Assembly (NCBI RefSeq): GCF_020379485.1
Contig: NC_063450.1
Location: 47,396,681-47,460,680 of the forward strand
DNA: 64,000 bases
DNA from: Brassica napus
Lineage: Eukaryota > Streptophyta > Magnoliopsida > Brassicales > Brassicaceae
Direction of reading: 5' to 3'
In this document: piece after piece, positions 24,049 through 34,185 of the stretch
Position numbering within the stretch: the stretch's first letter is position 1
Layout of the letters: each line of letters begins with the position of its first letter
Translations under genes and position numbers: made by a program
The notes under the pieces: generated by a model
What the model saw: the letters and a program-made list of their open reading frames with translations, nothing else
What the model was told of the DNA's origin: nothing
The model's database searches: none

Positions 24049-24305
24049 TCCGTAGAGAGTTAGTGAGCTATTTGATCTCCGCAACTTTATTCGGAGCTAT
24101 GGACTAAAGTTGTGGAGATCAAATAGCTATATAAATTTGATTTAATTAAACATAAAAGTTATATTAAAGAATATGGATGTATATATTTGAAATTATAATC
24201 TTAGATAGATCCGTAGAGAGTTAGTGAGCTATATAAATTTTTTTTAATTAAACATAAAAATTATATTTAAGAATATGCATGTATATATTTGAAATTATAA
24301 TCTTA
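24049..24305 (+). repeat. imperfect tandem duplication
   Basis: Two copies begin with gatccgtagagagttagtga (near 24049 and 24210) and both run into ttaattaaacataaaa and gtatatatttgaaattataa, ending atcttagataga. The first copy has an extra 63-base hairpin inserted within gagctat. Confidence 0.65.
24066..24128. repeat. 63-base hairpin, 23-nt arms
   Basis: Left arm 24066-24088 (agctatttgatctccgcaac plus ttt) and right arm 24106-24128 are reverse complements with one mismatch; the loop is 17 bases. The second member of the surrounding tandem duplication lacks it. Confidence 0.75.
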
Positions 24306-24988
24306 GATAGATTTTTCTATCTATTTATTTTAATTAAATATATTAAATAAATTTGTAAAAGTTGCATAATTACCAAAAATTAATATTAAACAATATTTAT
24401 AAAATTTGTAGATATATAAGAAAATAATGATTTTACGATTAAATTTTTATAATTTTCTAAAAAAATTGTATACATTTTTGAAAATTTTAGTAATAAAATT
24501 GTATAATTTAAAAAATATATAATTAAATTATATTCCAAAATTTATAATGTCATATTTGAATATATTTATTTTAATGATGATTTATGAGTTATTCCTATAT
24601 TCTAAGAAAATTTTCAAAAATATAAATTGACATTAAATGTAATATATGAGTTATTACCATATTTTAAAAAGTTTACCAAAAATATAAATTAACATTAAAT
24701 GCAATTGTTCATGTCATATTAAGCTATAAGACATGTCATCAATTTCAGTAGCTACGTCGTATTTGTTTTGTGAAATTGATTATATAAAAGACTTGTGGCA
24801 AAATCGCTTCACAAATATAGTATGGGCGATTTCCAATTTTTGGGAAAAAGGAAAAAGAAAGATTGGATATTAGGTAGGTAAAGCCCACGGGTTACATTTA
24901 GGCCCATTAGTTTGGTCCATATAAAACAAAACCTAGTACAAACCGATGGAGGACCTTCTTGTGTCTGAGAGATTTTTGTTAGAGAGGG

Positions 24989-26948
24989 ATGTCGGGGAAC
25001 GATGCGGCGGAGACAGCTAAAATAGAGGTGTGGTGGGACATGAATGACTGTACGATTCCGGAGGGGTACGATGCTCGTCGGGTCCGTTCAGGTATAGAAA
25101 GGGCGTTCGAAAAACTAGGCTACAGTGGTCGTGTCTCCATCACTGCCTATGGCGACCAAAAAAAAACCCCTTGCCACGTCCTACGAGGGCTCTCTTCCAC
25201 TGGAGTCGCTGTTGCACATACCAATTCCGGTTAGTAGTATAACAAAAAGGAAACTCGTAGACTAGACATTTTATGTAATTCATCCATATATATATTCACA
25301 GATAGCACGCGCTCAGTCATGCATCGGGATATGGTGGAATGGCGAGCTCAAAATCCTCCTCCGGGTATAATTTTAATCATATCCGATCAGGTGGAAGGTG
25401 AATTCTCCTGGGATCTGGCCCGCCTACAACAGCGCACTAGATACAAACTTTTTCAGGCTAATTCAATGAAGAGTCGCGATGATTTTATCCTGCTCTATAA
25501 AGCAAATTGGCGCTGGGAACAACTACTAGAAAAAGGAGACCCACCACTTGTGGCGGTGGTGGGTGGATTATCATCTGCTGCCATGTTTTATTGCAAATCG
25601 TGCAATTTCGATTGCCAAAGCCTGAATAAATTCAGGAAGCATCTCTCCAGTTATAAGCATGGAATGGAAGTAAGCAAAGCATCCTCTCTCTCTCTCTCTC
25701 TCAAATACTTTTGTTTCATAATCTGAGCAACAAACTCTTTTGTCAAGCTCAGGAGGCTATAAACCCTCCGGACACACGACTCTCTTGTGTAACGAAGACG
25801 TGGGCAAGGAACTACCAGGCCACGCCTGAACACGCCACAGCTGAAATACATGTGTTGTGGGACATGATTGACTGTCCGATTCCGGAGGGGTATGATGCTC
25901 GTCGGGTCCGTCCAAGTATAGAAAGGGCCTTCAAGGAAATAGGCTACTCTGGTCCTGTCTCCATCACTGCCTTTGCCGACCAAAAACAAACACCTGTTCA
26001 CCACCTTCTTGCCCTCTCTTCTACTGGAGTCGATTTTTCACATACCCTTCCCTGTTAGTTAGTCTCATCTCCCTGCTGTTATTTAATTATTAAGGTTTTA
26101 ATTTTCAATTAATTTTCTTTTGTGTGAAACAGGGGTCCATTACAGTCGCATGATTACAGATTTTGAGAAATGGACAAAAGATAATCCTGCTCCGGCTTCG
26201 ATTATGATCATATCGGATGAAGTCGCTTCCAGCAAGGACCGTTCAACACTTATTTGCCGGAAACTACAAAAGAGTAACTACAACTGTTTTTTGGCTTATT
26301 CAGTTAGGCCTTTTGAAATGCCTGTCCTGGTCACTTCTGCTGAGTGGCTCTGGGATAACTTACTTGCAGGTGTTTCTTCTCTCATCTTCCATTACTACTA
26401 CACTACCACCAAACTACTTAAGCTGATCTTTTTTTTTCTTCCCCAGTTTCAGAGACAAAAAGACACATTCTTCACAAGTGCAGTGAAAGTGAAAGGGTTG
26501 TTGCAGCATCTACCGGAATGTTTTGTTGCACATTGTGTTTATGTGATTGCAAAAGCCTCGATGATTTCAATAAGCATCTCTCAAGTAAAGATCATACACA
26601 GGAAGTACGCGCATCCTCTCCCCTCTCCCTCTCTATCAATAATACCTGTTTAACTCTTTCTACTCGTTGTCAAACAGGAGAAGAGAATGACTTCGTATGC
26701 TCAATCTGCCCCTCGCCGGCGAAGGCTTTATAAAATATCCAACTACTATGAGGAGGCAAGTTTTTTTTCTTAATGATGATATAGAGATTCTCAACAGAGT
26801 AAAATGTAAATACATGTCCAAATACTCATATGTTTCACTTCATTTATACTTGTTGTAGGTAGGATATCCTCCCAAGACCAAACGTATGAGGAAAGCAGCC
26901 CTGAAGGGTTTTTTTCTCCCTAGACCATTACGTTTTACTAGACGTTGA
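24989..26948 (+). CDS. double-NYN gene 1: NYN-C2H2-NYN-C2H2 protein
   Basis: Seven exons: 24989-25229, 25302-25669, 25753-26053, 26133-26369, 26447-26604, 26678-26755, 26859-26948; phases join to 490 residues. Module 1: NYN with VWWDMNDCTIPEGYDARR (residue 14 on) and IILIISDQVEGEFSWDL, then zinc finger YCKSCNFDCQSLNKFRKH (Cys/Cys/His/His, ending about residue 201). Module 2: LWDMIDCPIPEGYDARR (about 238), IMIISDEVASSKDRSTL, then zinc finger CCTLCLCDCKSLDDFNKH (about 409-432). A basic tail ends the protein. The acidic residue normally found in the ADxxM helix of NYN is replaced (TRSVM, HYSRM), so both modules may be non-catalytic RNA binders. Intron 6 uses a GC donor (GAG|GCAAGT). Related to Arabidopsis proteins described as putative endonuclease with C2H2 zinc finger. 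Confidence 0.8.
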
Positions 26949-27470
26949 CATTGTGTTTACTAATGTGAAGCTCGCTCTCATCTTCCTTTCTAGTCTTTTT
27001 TTTTTTTTTTTTTTTTTTTTGAAACACTTCCTTTCTAGTCTATCTTTCCCTTTTGCTTGTTCTCAAATCAATGCTTGTATATAGATATAAATTAAACTTA
27101 ATGGTGTTTTTTTTCTTCTATTTATTGAATTTCTGTTTAGTACGGTTATGATTTCATGTGCAATTTAATCATTGGGATTTCATGTGCAATTTATTGAATT
27201 TCTGTTTACTACCTGTTTTAAAAATATACTTATTTTTTGAATTTGAATTTTTTCGAAAACTACACTTTTCAAATGTGGTTAAACATTTTCATCCAAGTAT
27301 ATTATTATTATCTCTATATCTTTCTATTTATATAAAACCAATGCTACACGGAAGAAATGTTACGAAGAGTAAGAATTAAGAATGATTCATCTACTTGAGG
27401 ACAATTCTGATGGAGAGAAGGAATAGAGAAGCAAATCCAGTGAGGTCGACCCACGAACCATTTGCTTACT
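26949..27470. other. spacer between double-NYN gene 1 and AHL-B
   Basis: Holds a T tract at about 26998-27020 and a short repeat (atttcatgtgcaattta, near 27149 and 27178). From about 27370 it matches the AHL-A 3' flank. No separate gene. Confidence 0.5.
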
Positions 27471-27924
27471 GAGGGTGTTGGTTCCAGGCCAGAGGCGAAG
27501 ATGGTACATCTGGTCAGTGCTACCTGAGTACCTGGTCCTCTCAGTATTCAAGAAAGAACCTGATATCATATACGCCCTGCATATACAATGACAAGATTCT
27601 AATCAGATAAAAACAATCCAGCAAAAGTACCGCACACAAGGACACGAAGTTGTAATACCTCATACGTAACAACTCCAGTAGGATTGTTAGGATCGTCAGA
27701 GTGACGAAGCACCGCAATAGATACAGCTCCTGAAGCTGAGAGAATACAATACTCCAGTGGTCGTCCTTGATGCGTAAACGCCACTATTTTCGCAGCTATG
27801 TCCTGAGTATTAATGGAAAGGTCATAAGTTTTAACTAAAATGTTGCCAAGTTCAAGATTAAAGATTTGAACCCACGCGGTGGTTGTAGCTGCTGCTGTTG
27901 GTTGGGTTCTTTAGAATCCTCCAT
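27471..27924 (-). pseudogene. AHL-B: AHL copy broken by two deletions
   Basis: The ATG at 27924 and the first 16 codons (MEDSKEPNQQQQLQPP) match AHL-A, then a deletion joins exon 1 to intron 2 and the frame stops soon after (at about 27837). Both AT hooks and exon 2 are gone. Exon 3 is intact (27802-27659, DIAAKIVAFTHQGR ... TGVVTYE). Exon 4 begins near 27580 but a second deletion fuses it after FLNTE to the last codons of exon 5 (DQMYHLRLWPG), and the stop codon is displaced. The promoter with TATA (28067-28059) remains. Confidence 0.8.
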
Positions 27925-28638
27925 GGAAGATTAGAGAAAGAAAAGGAGGAAACTTTGTTGGAGAGACTCTGTTTTTGAGGATATAGACGCGAGAGAAAGT
28001 TGAGGTTTTTAAGTTTTAAGCGAAAGCGTGTGAGCCAAGCTAACATGAGTTCTTCAGGTATATATAGTGATACTACTGTGAGAGAGAGACGATTTGTAAA
28101 AAAATACAATATCAAATATTTTTTTTGAATTTAACCATATATTATTACTATTTGTAGTTACATTTAGTAATTTTTTGTAAATCTTATTTAATTGCATCAT
28201 CCAAGATTAATATATGGTGTGAAAACATATATAAAGGGGTCTCCGACGTCTCTTTTGTCGATAAAAGAATACAAATTTTGTGTGTGTTTAACCAAACCAA
28301 AAGAAATTTAACCGAACCAACACTAAACCAAAAGAATTTTTACGTAACCGGAGAAGTTACTGGACCTATAAATACAGATTTTATCGGTGAGAATTGACAA
28401 AAAAAAAAGAAAGAAAGAGTTAAACCCCTAGCGACGTCGTCTCTCCCTCTCTCTGGCGAGTCAGTTGCGACCCGCCGGAGAAATCCTCGACGTTTGTTTC
28501 AGATCTCTGTTCGATTTCATTTCTTTTGCATTTTTTCACGTCGTCGTCGTTAGTGTATCTCCGTCGTCGTCGTTTGTCTAAAAAAAGGTTACTTCTTTTT
28601 TTTTTTGTCGTCGTCAGGTCTCTGTTTCACGGCGAACC
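27925..28638. promoter_or_regulatory. second head-to-head promoter, AHL-B / NYN-K2
   Basis: Near-copy of 20479-21184 including the AHL TATA box, the tatataaaggggtctccgac segment and the NYN-K leader. After gtttgtttcag the sequence diverges (cgtcgtcgtcgt-rich), so the 5'-UTR intron of NYN-K1 is not preserved. Confidence 0.55.
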
Positions 28639-29644
28639 ATGGGGAAGAATCCGAAGAAGAAGAAGGAGAAGCCAATCCTTTCCAAAGAGGAGAAGGATGC
28701 TAAGAAGGCGCTCAAGAAGAAGAATCAGAAAGAGAGGGTGAAGAAGAAGACGGAGAGGAAAGAAGCGAACAGGAGGAAGCGTGTACAGGAAGAAGAAGAA
28801 GACGCACAAGCAAGCCCTAGATCTACTGCGTCTACCTCAAAGAAGAGGAAGAAGAGTAAGCAAGAAGAAACCGAGGAAAGCTCTATATCTACTGCCTCTA
28901 CCTCAAAGAAGATGAAGAAGAGTAAGCAAGAAGAAACGGAGGAACGCCCTAGATCTACTGCATCTACCTCAAAGAAGAAGAAGAGTAACGAAAGCCCTAT
29001 CTCAAAGGCTGAGAAGAAGAGGATAAGAAAGATCAAGAAACTGAATAAGTTGAGGAAGCCTCTGATACTAACCAAGGAAGAACAACGTAGGGTCAATAGA
29101 CTGAAGAGTAGGAAAACCATTGCTTGGTGGGACTATGAAAATCTTTCATATCCTAAGGTTGGAGCGTTCAAAATGATTGAGAATAAGCTCAGGCGTGAGG
29201 GCTATACTGGTGAGCTTGAGCTCCATGCCATTGTGGGGTACAAGGGTGATGAAGAGCCAACACAGGACAAGACTTTCACTATGCATTACGGTGACCTTAA
29301 TCCTAGTAGGCCTTTTTTTTTCTAAGCTTTTCGTTTTCCATTCTCAATCTTATATGTACTTATGTTTATGTGTGTTTGGTGCAGGACCAAAGGAGGGGAC
29401 TAAGGCTGATCAGAAAGCAGATGATCATATGAGAGAGCTGATTCGTAACTTTCTTAAAGATAAAAAAAGGGCTCCTCAGAACACGCTTCTCATCACAAAT
29501 GACAACGGTTTCAGGGAGTTTATGGATCTTCTGAGAGACGCAGGACATGGTGTATTGTTAGCGACTACGCAACAGTCTCTGATTATCAAATCGGGAAGCC
29601 ACAAAGTCTGGTCCTGGAAATACGACATTGTCCAAGAAGACTAA
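28639..29644 (+). CDS. NYN-K2: lysine-rich NYN protein with expanded repeat
   Basis: Two exons, 28639-29305 and 29385-29644, 308 residues; paralogue of NYN-K1. The N-terminus is Lys/Glu-rich. A 22-residue unit (STASTSKKxKKSKQEETEE core) occurs at 59-80 and 81-102 with a partial third copy at 103-117, where NYN-K1 has one partial copy. The NYN domain starts near residue 161 (IAWWDYENLSYPKVG) and keeps ADDHMRELIRNF and NTLLITNDNGFREFMDLLR, so the acidic residues are present. The donor is GTAGGC in place of GTAAGC. A 3'-UTR intron donor again follows TAA directly (29645), with acceptor at 29778. Confidence 0.8.
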
Positions 29645-29990
29645 GTAAGAATTCTTTATAACCTGCCTACTTGGTTTCCTGTTTCAGTCTTTTGACAGAT
29701 ACAACTACAGTTTTAGGTTCTAGATGAACCAAGTTTTTGTTGTTGTCTGGATTGAGTTTTTGTTGTGGATAAACGCAGGTACAAATCTAGGGAGAAGCAA
29801 CGAAAGCAGAACATGCAAGCGAGGATAGAGAGAAAACGGCAACATGCACATATCTTTTTAGTTTCTCTGTCTTTGTTGCAATGTCGCTGATAATCTTTCT
29901 AAGAAACACAAAGTAGATAGCCACTTGTTCTTTTTTTTGTTGTTGTTTGTTTGTTTGTCAGCAGCCACTTGTTCTTGATGTAAAAAATCA
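29645..29990 (+). other. NYN-K2 3' UTR with intron and conserved basic-peptide exon
   Basis: Same organisation as at 22071-22500: intron 29645-29778, then the exon encoding in one frame YKSREKQRKQNMQAR. The near identity of this exon between the two copies is as high as in the coding part. Confidence 0.45.
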
Positions 29991-30022
29991 CCGTGAGAAA
30001 CTGAGAATGTAAAGGTCGGATT

Positions 30023-30130
30023 CATGGAAGATTAGAGAATGAAAAGGATGAAAATTTCTTGGAAAGCTTCTGTTTTTATGAGTTTTAAGCGAAAACGTGT
30101 GAGCCAAGCTAACATGAGTTCTTCAGATAT
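30023..30130 (-). pseudogene. relic of an AHL 5' leader and promoter (copy d)
   Basis: Same relic as at 22567, with catggaagattagagaatg and gttttaagcgaaaacgtgtg; no AHL coding sequence follows. It shows that the relic was already present before the block duplicated. Confidence 0.65.
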
Positions 30131-30536
30131 ACAGTAACTTTTTTGTTTTAGTCGCAGTACTATATGTATATGTTAACAACTAGACTGCGAGGAATTAGCT
30201 TTGTAAAGCACTTGTTCCCACGGTTCTTTTACTAAACTGCTGTGAATAGATTTTTATTAAATAAGCTTGATTGCTTTATAAATCATGCTGTAGATCTAAA
30301 TAGTGATGTGAAAAAAAATAAAATAAAAAATAAATAGTGATGTGTGATTCAGGGAGCGACAAACTAAATATTTTTTATTCTAGATTTCCAATTTTTCGGA
30401 AAAAGAAAAAGGATTGGATATTAGGTAGGTAAAGCCCACACAAATCCTAGGTAGGCCCATTAGTTTGGTGTATATAAAACAAAACCTAGTACAATCGATG
30501 GAGGACTTGTGTCTGAGATAGATTTTGTTAGAGAGG

Positions 30537-32519
30537 ATGTCGGGAACGGAGACAGCTAAAATAGAGGTGTGGTGGGACATGAATGACTGTCCGATTCCGG
30601 AGGGGTATGATGCTCGTCGGGTCCGTCCAAGTATGGAAAGGGCGTTCGAAAAAATAGGCTACACAGGTCCTGTCTCAATCACTGCCTATGGCGACCAAAC
30701 AAAAACCCCTGATCACCACCTTCTAGCGCTCTCTTCCACTGGAGTCGCTGTTGTACATACCATAGCAGGTTAGTCTTTTTCTGATGTTAGTATATTATTA
30801 TAACAACCAGACTAGACATTTGTGTTTTTTGATCGATCCATTCACCTGCACAGAAAGCACGCGCTCAGTAATGTATCGGGATATGGTGGAGTGGCGAGGT
30901 CAAAATCCACCTCCGGCTACAATGATGATCATATCCGATCAGGTGGAAGGTGACTTCTCCTGGGATCTGGCCCGTCTACAACAGCGCAATAGATACGACC
31001 TTTTTCAGGCTAATTCAACGAAGAGTCGCGATGATTTACTCCTTGTCTATTATGCAAATTGGCGCTGGGAACAATTACTAGAAGAAGGAGGCGCACCACC
31101 CCCTGTGGCGAATGGATTATCATCTGCTGCCATGTTTTATTGCAAATCGTGCAATTTCGATTGCCAAAGCCTGAATAAATTCAGGAAGCATCTCTCCAGT
31201 TATAAGCATGGAATGGAAGTACGTAAGCAAAGCATCCTCTCCCTCTCTCTCTCTCAAATACTTTTGTTTCATAATCTGAGCAACAAACTCTTTTGTCAAG
31301 CTCAGGAGGCTATAAACCCTCCGGACACACGACTCTCTTGTGTAACGAAGACGTGGGCAAGGAACTACCAGGCCACGCCTGAACACGCCACAGCTGAAAT
31401 ACATGTGTTGTGGGACATGATTGACTGTCCGATTCCGGAGGGGTATGATGCTCGTCGGGTCCGTCCAAGTATAGAAAGGGCGTTCAAGGAAATAGGCTAC
31501 TCTGGTCCTGTCTCCATCACTGCCTTTGCCGACCAAAAACAAACACCTGTTCACCACCTTCTTGCGCTCTCTTCCACTGGTGTCGATTTTTCACATACCC
31601 TTCCCTGTTAGTTAGTCCCCATTCCCATTCCCCTGCTGTTATTTAATTATTAAGGTTTTAATTTTCAATTAATTTCCTTTTGTGTGAAACAGGGGTCCAT
31701 TACAGTCGCATGATTACAGATTTTGAGAAATGGACAAAAAATAATCCTGCTCCGGCTTCAATTATGATCATATCGGATGAAGTGGCTTCGAGCAAGTACC
31801 GTTCAACATATATTTGCGGGAAACTACAAGAGAGTAATTACAACTGTTTTTTGGCTTATTCAGTTAGGCCTTTTGAAATGCCTGTCCTGGTCACTTCTGC
31901 TGAGTGGCTCTGGGATAACTTACTTGCAGGTGTTTGTTCTCTCATCTTCCATTACTACTACACTACCACCAAACTACTTAAGCTGATCTTTTTTTTTCTT
32001 CCCCAGTTTCAGAGACAAAAAGACACATTCTTCACAAGTGCAGTGAAAGTGAAAGGGTTGTTGCATCATCTACCGGAATGTTTTGTTGCACATTGTGTTT
32101 ATGTGATTGCAAAAGCCTCGATGATTTCAATAAGCATCTCTCAAGTAAAGAACACACAAAGGAGGTACGCATCCTCTCCCCTCTCCCTCTCTATCAACAA
32201 ATAGATTGTTTTAACTCTTTCTACTCGTTGTCAAACAGGAGAAGAGAATGACTTCGCATTCTCAATCCTTTCCTCACCGGCAAAGGCAGTATAAAATATC
32301 CAACTACTATGATGAGGCAAGTTTTTTTCTTCTTAATAATAATAATATAGATTCTCAACAGTGAAAAATGTAAATACATGTCCAAATGCTCAATGTTTCA
32401 CTTCATTTCATATAATATACTTGTTGTAGGTAGGATATCCTCCCAAGACCAAACGTATGAGGAAAGCAGCCCTGAAGGGTTTTTTTCTCCCGAGATCATT
32501 ACGTTTTACTAGACGTTGA
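30537..32519 (+). CDS. double-NYN gene 2: NYN-C2H2-NYN-C2H2 protein
   Basis: Seven exons: 30537-30768, 30854-31218, 31306-31606, 31693-31929, 32007-32164, 32239-32316, 32430-32519; phases join to 486 residues. Paralogue of the gene at 24989 with the same exon plan, including the GC donor of intron 6 (GAG|GCAAGT, 32317). Module 1 has VWWDMNDCPIPEGYDARR and MMIISDQVEGDFSWDL; its finger YCKSCNFDCQSLNKFRKH is identical to gene 1. Module 2 has LWDMIDCPIPEGYDARR and SDEVASSKYRST; the finger is CCTLCLCDCKSLDDFNKH. Exons 3-5 are nearly identical between the genes while exon 1, early exon 2 and the tail differ more. A short uORF (ATG at 30498) precedes the start. Confidence 0.8.
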
Positions 32520-32881
32520 AACTGTGTTTACTAAAGTTATTATCTTCCATTCTAGTCTATGTTTTCTTTTTGAAGTATTTATTCTAGCTCGTTTCCTTTT
32601 GCTTATTTAACCCAGTGCTTGTATAAATTTAAATTAAACTGAATGGCGTCTTTTTCTTCTTCTTTTTTGAATTTCCGTTAGTACGATTATGACTTAATGT
32701 GCAATTTAATCATATTTTAAAATTAATCTTCCACTTTTCGTGATATCACTACAAGAAACGACAGCTACATTCGTCATTAGCTTTGGAATTACGATGAATT
32801 AACAATGAATCCTAATTCATAGTTGATCTTTTGACATTACAGAAGAATTATCGTACATTTGTCGTCCCATGAACCATTTGA
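32520..32881. other. short spacer with CACTA transposon end
   Basis: AT-rich 3' flank of double-NYN gene 2, then from 32747 CACTACAAGAAACGACAGC, which has the hallmark start of CACTA (En/Spm) transposons. It breaks off against the AHL-C 3' end near 32866, so only the terminal 120 bases remain. Confidence 0.5.
32747..32866 (+). mobile_element. CACTA transposon terminal fragment
   Basis: Begins CACTACAAGAAA and continues with subterminal-like sequence (gaattacgatgaattaac). No second end and no target-site duplication seen. Confidence 0.5.
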
Positions 32882-34185
32882 TTACTTAGGATTATTCCCA
32901 GGCAAGAGCTGAAGTGGTCGGGGCGTAGACTTTCCAACTTTATAATTCTTGTTGTTGATACAATCATTTTCCTCAGATGACTCGCTTGGCGGTCCCTGAG
33001 ACTGAGGGCTTCCTGGTCCACCACCACTGGCCGATGATGAACCTGAAGCTGAAGCTGGCTCGGGGTTATTCTCAACACGCGTTGCGCTCACTTTCACTTT
33101 CTCTGATACAAAGCTTCCAACTACGACCTATAATAAAAAACCACCCCAACCAAAATCAGTATCTTGCGAAGTAACTCAAATATAAAGGGTTAGAGAAATG
33201 GAGCAACCTGGACTTGTGACCGAGCAACTAGCATTCCAGCAACAAAACCCGCCAGAATCCGACCATCAGGACCAGCAATATGCACGTTCATGTCACTAGT
33301 TCTGGTCACAGTACCATTACTCTCAGTATTCAAGAAAGAACCTGACATAGCAATGATATCATATACGCCCTGCATATACAGATCAGAAGACCCTTAATCA
33401 GATAAAAACATTCCAGCAAAAGTACCGCACACAAGGACATGAAACTGTTACTACCTCATACTTAACAACTCCACTAGGATTGTTAGGATTGTTAGAGTGA
33501 CGAAGCACCGCACTAGAAACAGCTCCCGAAGCTGAGAGAATACTAGACTCGAGTGGTCCTTGATTCGTAAAGGCCACTATCTTCGCAGCTATGTCCTGAG
33601 TATTTAATTAATTAATGGAAGATTAATCGAGTAAAATCTTGTCAAGTTCAAGATTAAAAAAGATATGCTTATACATTAGTACATTACCTCTCCAGCTTTG
33701 ACGTTAATTAAATGAGGTGTCAACAGTGTTTCTGCTCCTCCTGCTCACACACACATAAACTGTAAGCAGTGATCAAGAAAAAGAAAGAAAGATGAGAGTC
33801 TTTTGAGTGTACCTAAATAAAGCTTCTAATTAAGGAAGCCATAAGAGCGACCTGATCTGCCCCTGCCCCGTTTAGCACTTGCACCTCCACCACCATCATC
33901 ATCAATGACATCAGCGTACTTCCTCGGTCGTCCTCTGACCCTTCCTCTTGCTCGTCCTCGCTGCTCGTTCCTGAATTGCGTCGAGACGGAGGAAGGCGAT
34001 CCCTCGATCCCGAGCGGTTGTTGAGGCTGGCGCAGCGAGAGAGCCCCGACAGATAAACGGTGTTGCATGGCCTGAGAAGTGGAGGAGGGACCGGTTAACG
34101 CGGCGGCGTTGCGGTTGTAGGAACCCGTTACCGTCCCATGCGGTGGTTGTAGCTGCTGATGTTCGTTGGTTTCTTTAGAATCCAT
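32882..34185 (-). CDS. AHL-C: diverged AHL paralogue with shifted exon-1 donor
   Basis: Five exons on the minus strand: 34185-33852 (predicted), 33740-33688, 33595-33455, 33369-33208, 33127-32882, giving 311 residues. The AT hook is RVRGRPRKYADV; the second hook region is KRGRGRSG, weakened relative to AHL-A. The PPC parts follow: TPHLINVKAGE, DIAAKIVAFTNQ, ILSASGAVSSAVL, YDIIAMSGSFLNTE, GFVAGMLVARSQVQV. Reading to the ancestral donor meets TAG first, but the donor at 33851 (TCAG|GTCGCT) removes that stop and keeps frame. The C-terminus has PSESSEENDCINNKN, close to what I remember of AHL13. TATA box CTATATAAG at 34334-34326. Either a functional, re-spliced paralogue or an early pseudogene. 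Confidence 0.6.

Larger units (their letters stand above)
23524..24988. other. spacer upstream of double-NYN gene 1
   Basis: Bases 23530-23720 resemble 34420-34590 upstream of AHL-C (ggggttttcacttttcaggg, ggatttggtgtcc), so this is displaced AHL upstream DNA. An inverted repeat at 24066-24128 and a tandem duplication at about 24049-24305 are listed separately. The final 150 bases (gcccattagtttggt, tatataaaacaaaacctagt) are shared with the promoter of double-NYN gene 2. Confidence 0.55.

Noticed and set aside
25651..26004. Minus-strand 117-codon frame (also at 31120-31557)
   Set aside because: Antisense to double-NYN exons 2-3; present in both copies only because the DNA is nearly identical.
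28725..29120. Minus-strand 131-codon frame rich in Phe, Leu and Ser
   Set aside because: It is the antisense of the Lys/Glu-rich NYN-K2 exon; AAG repeats produce CTT-coded Leu/Phe shadows.
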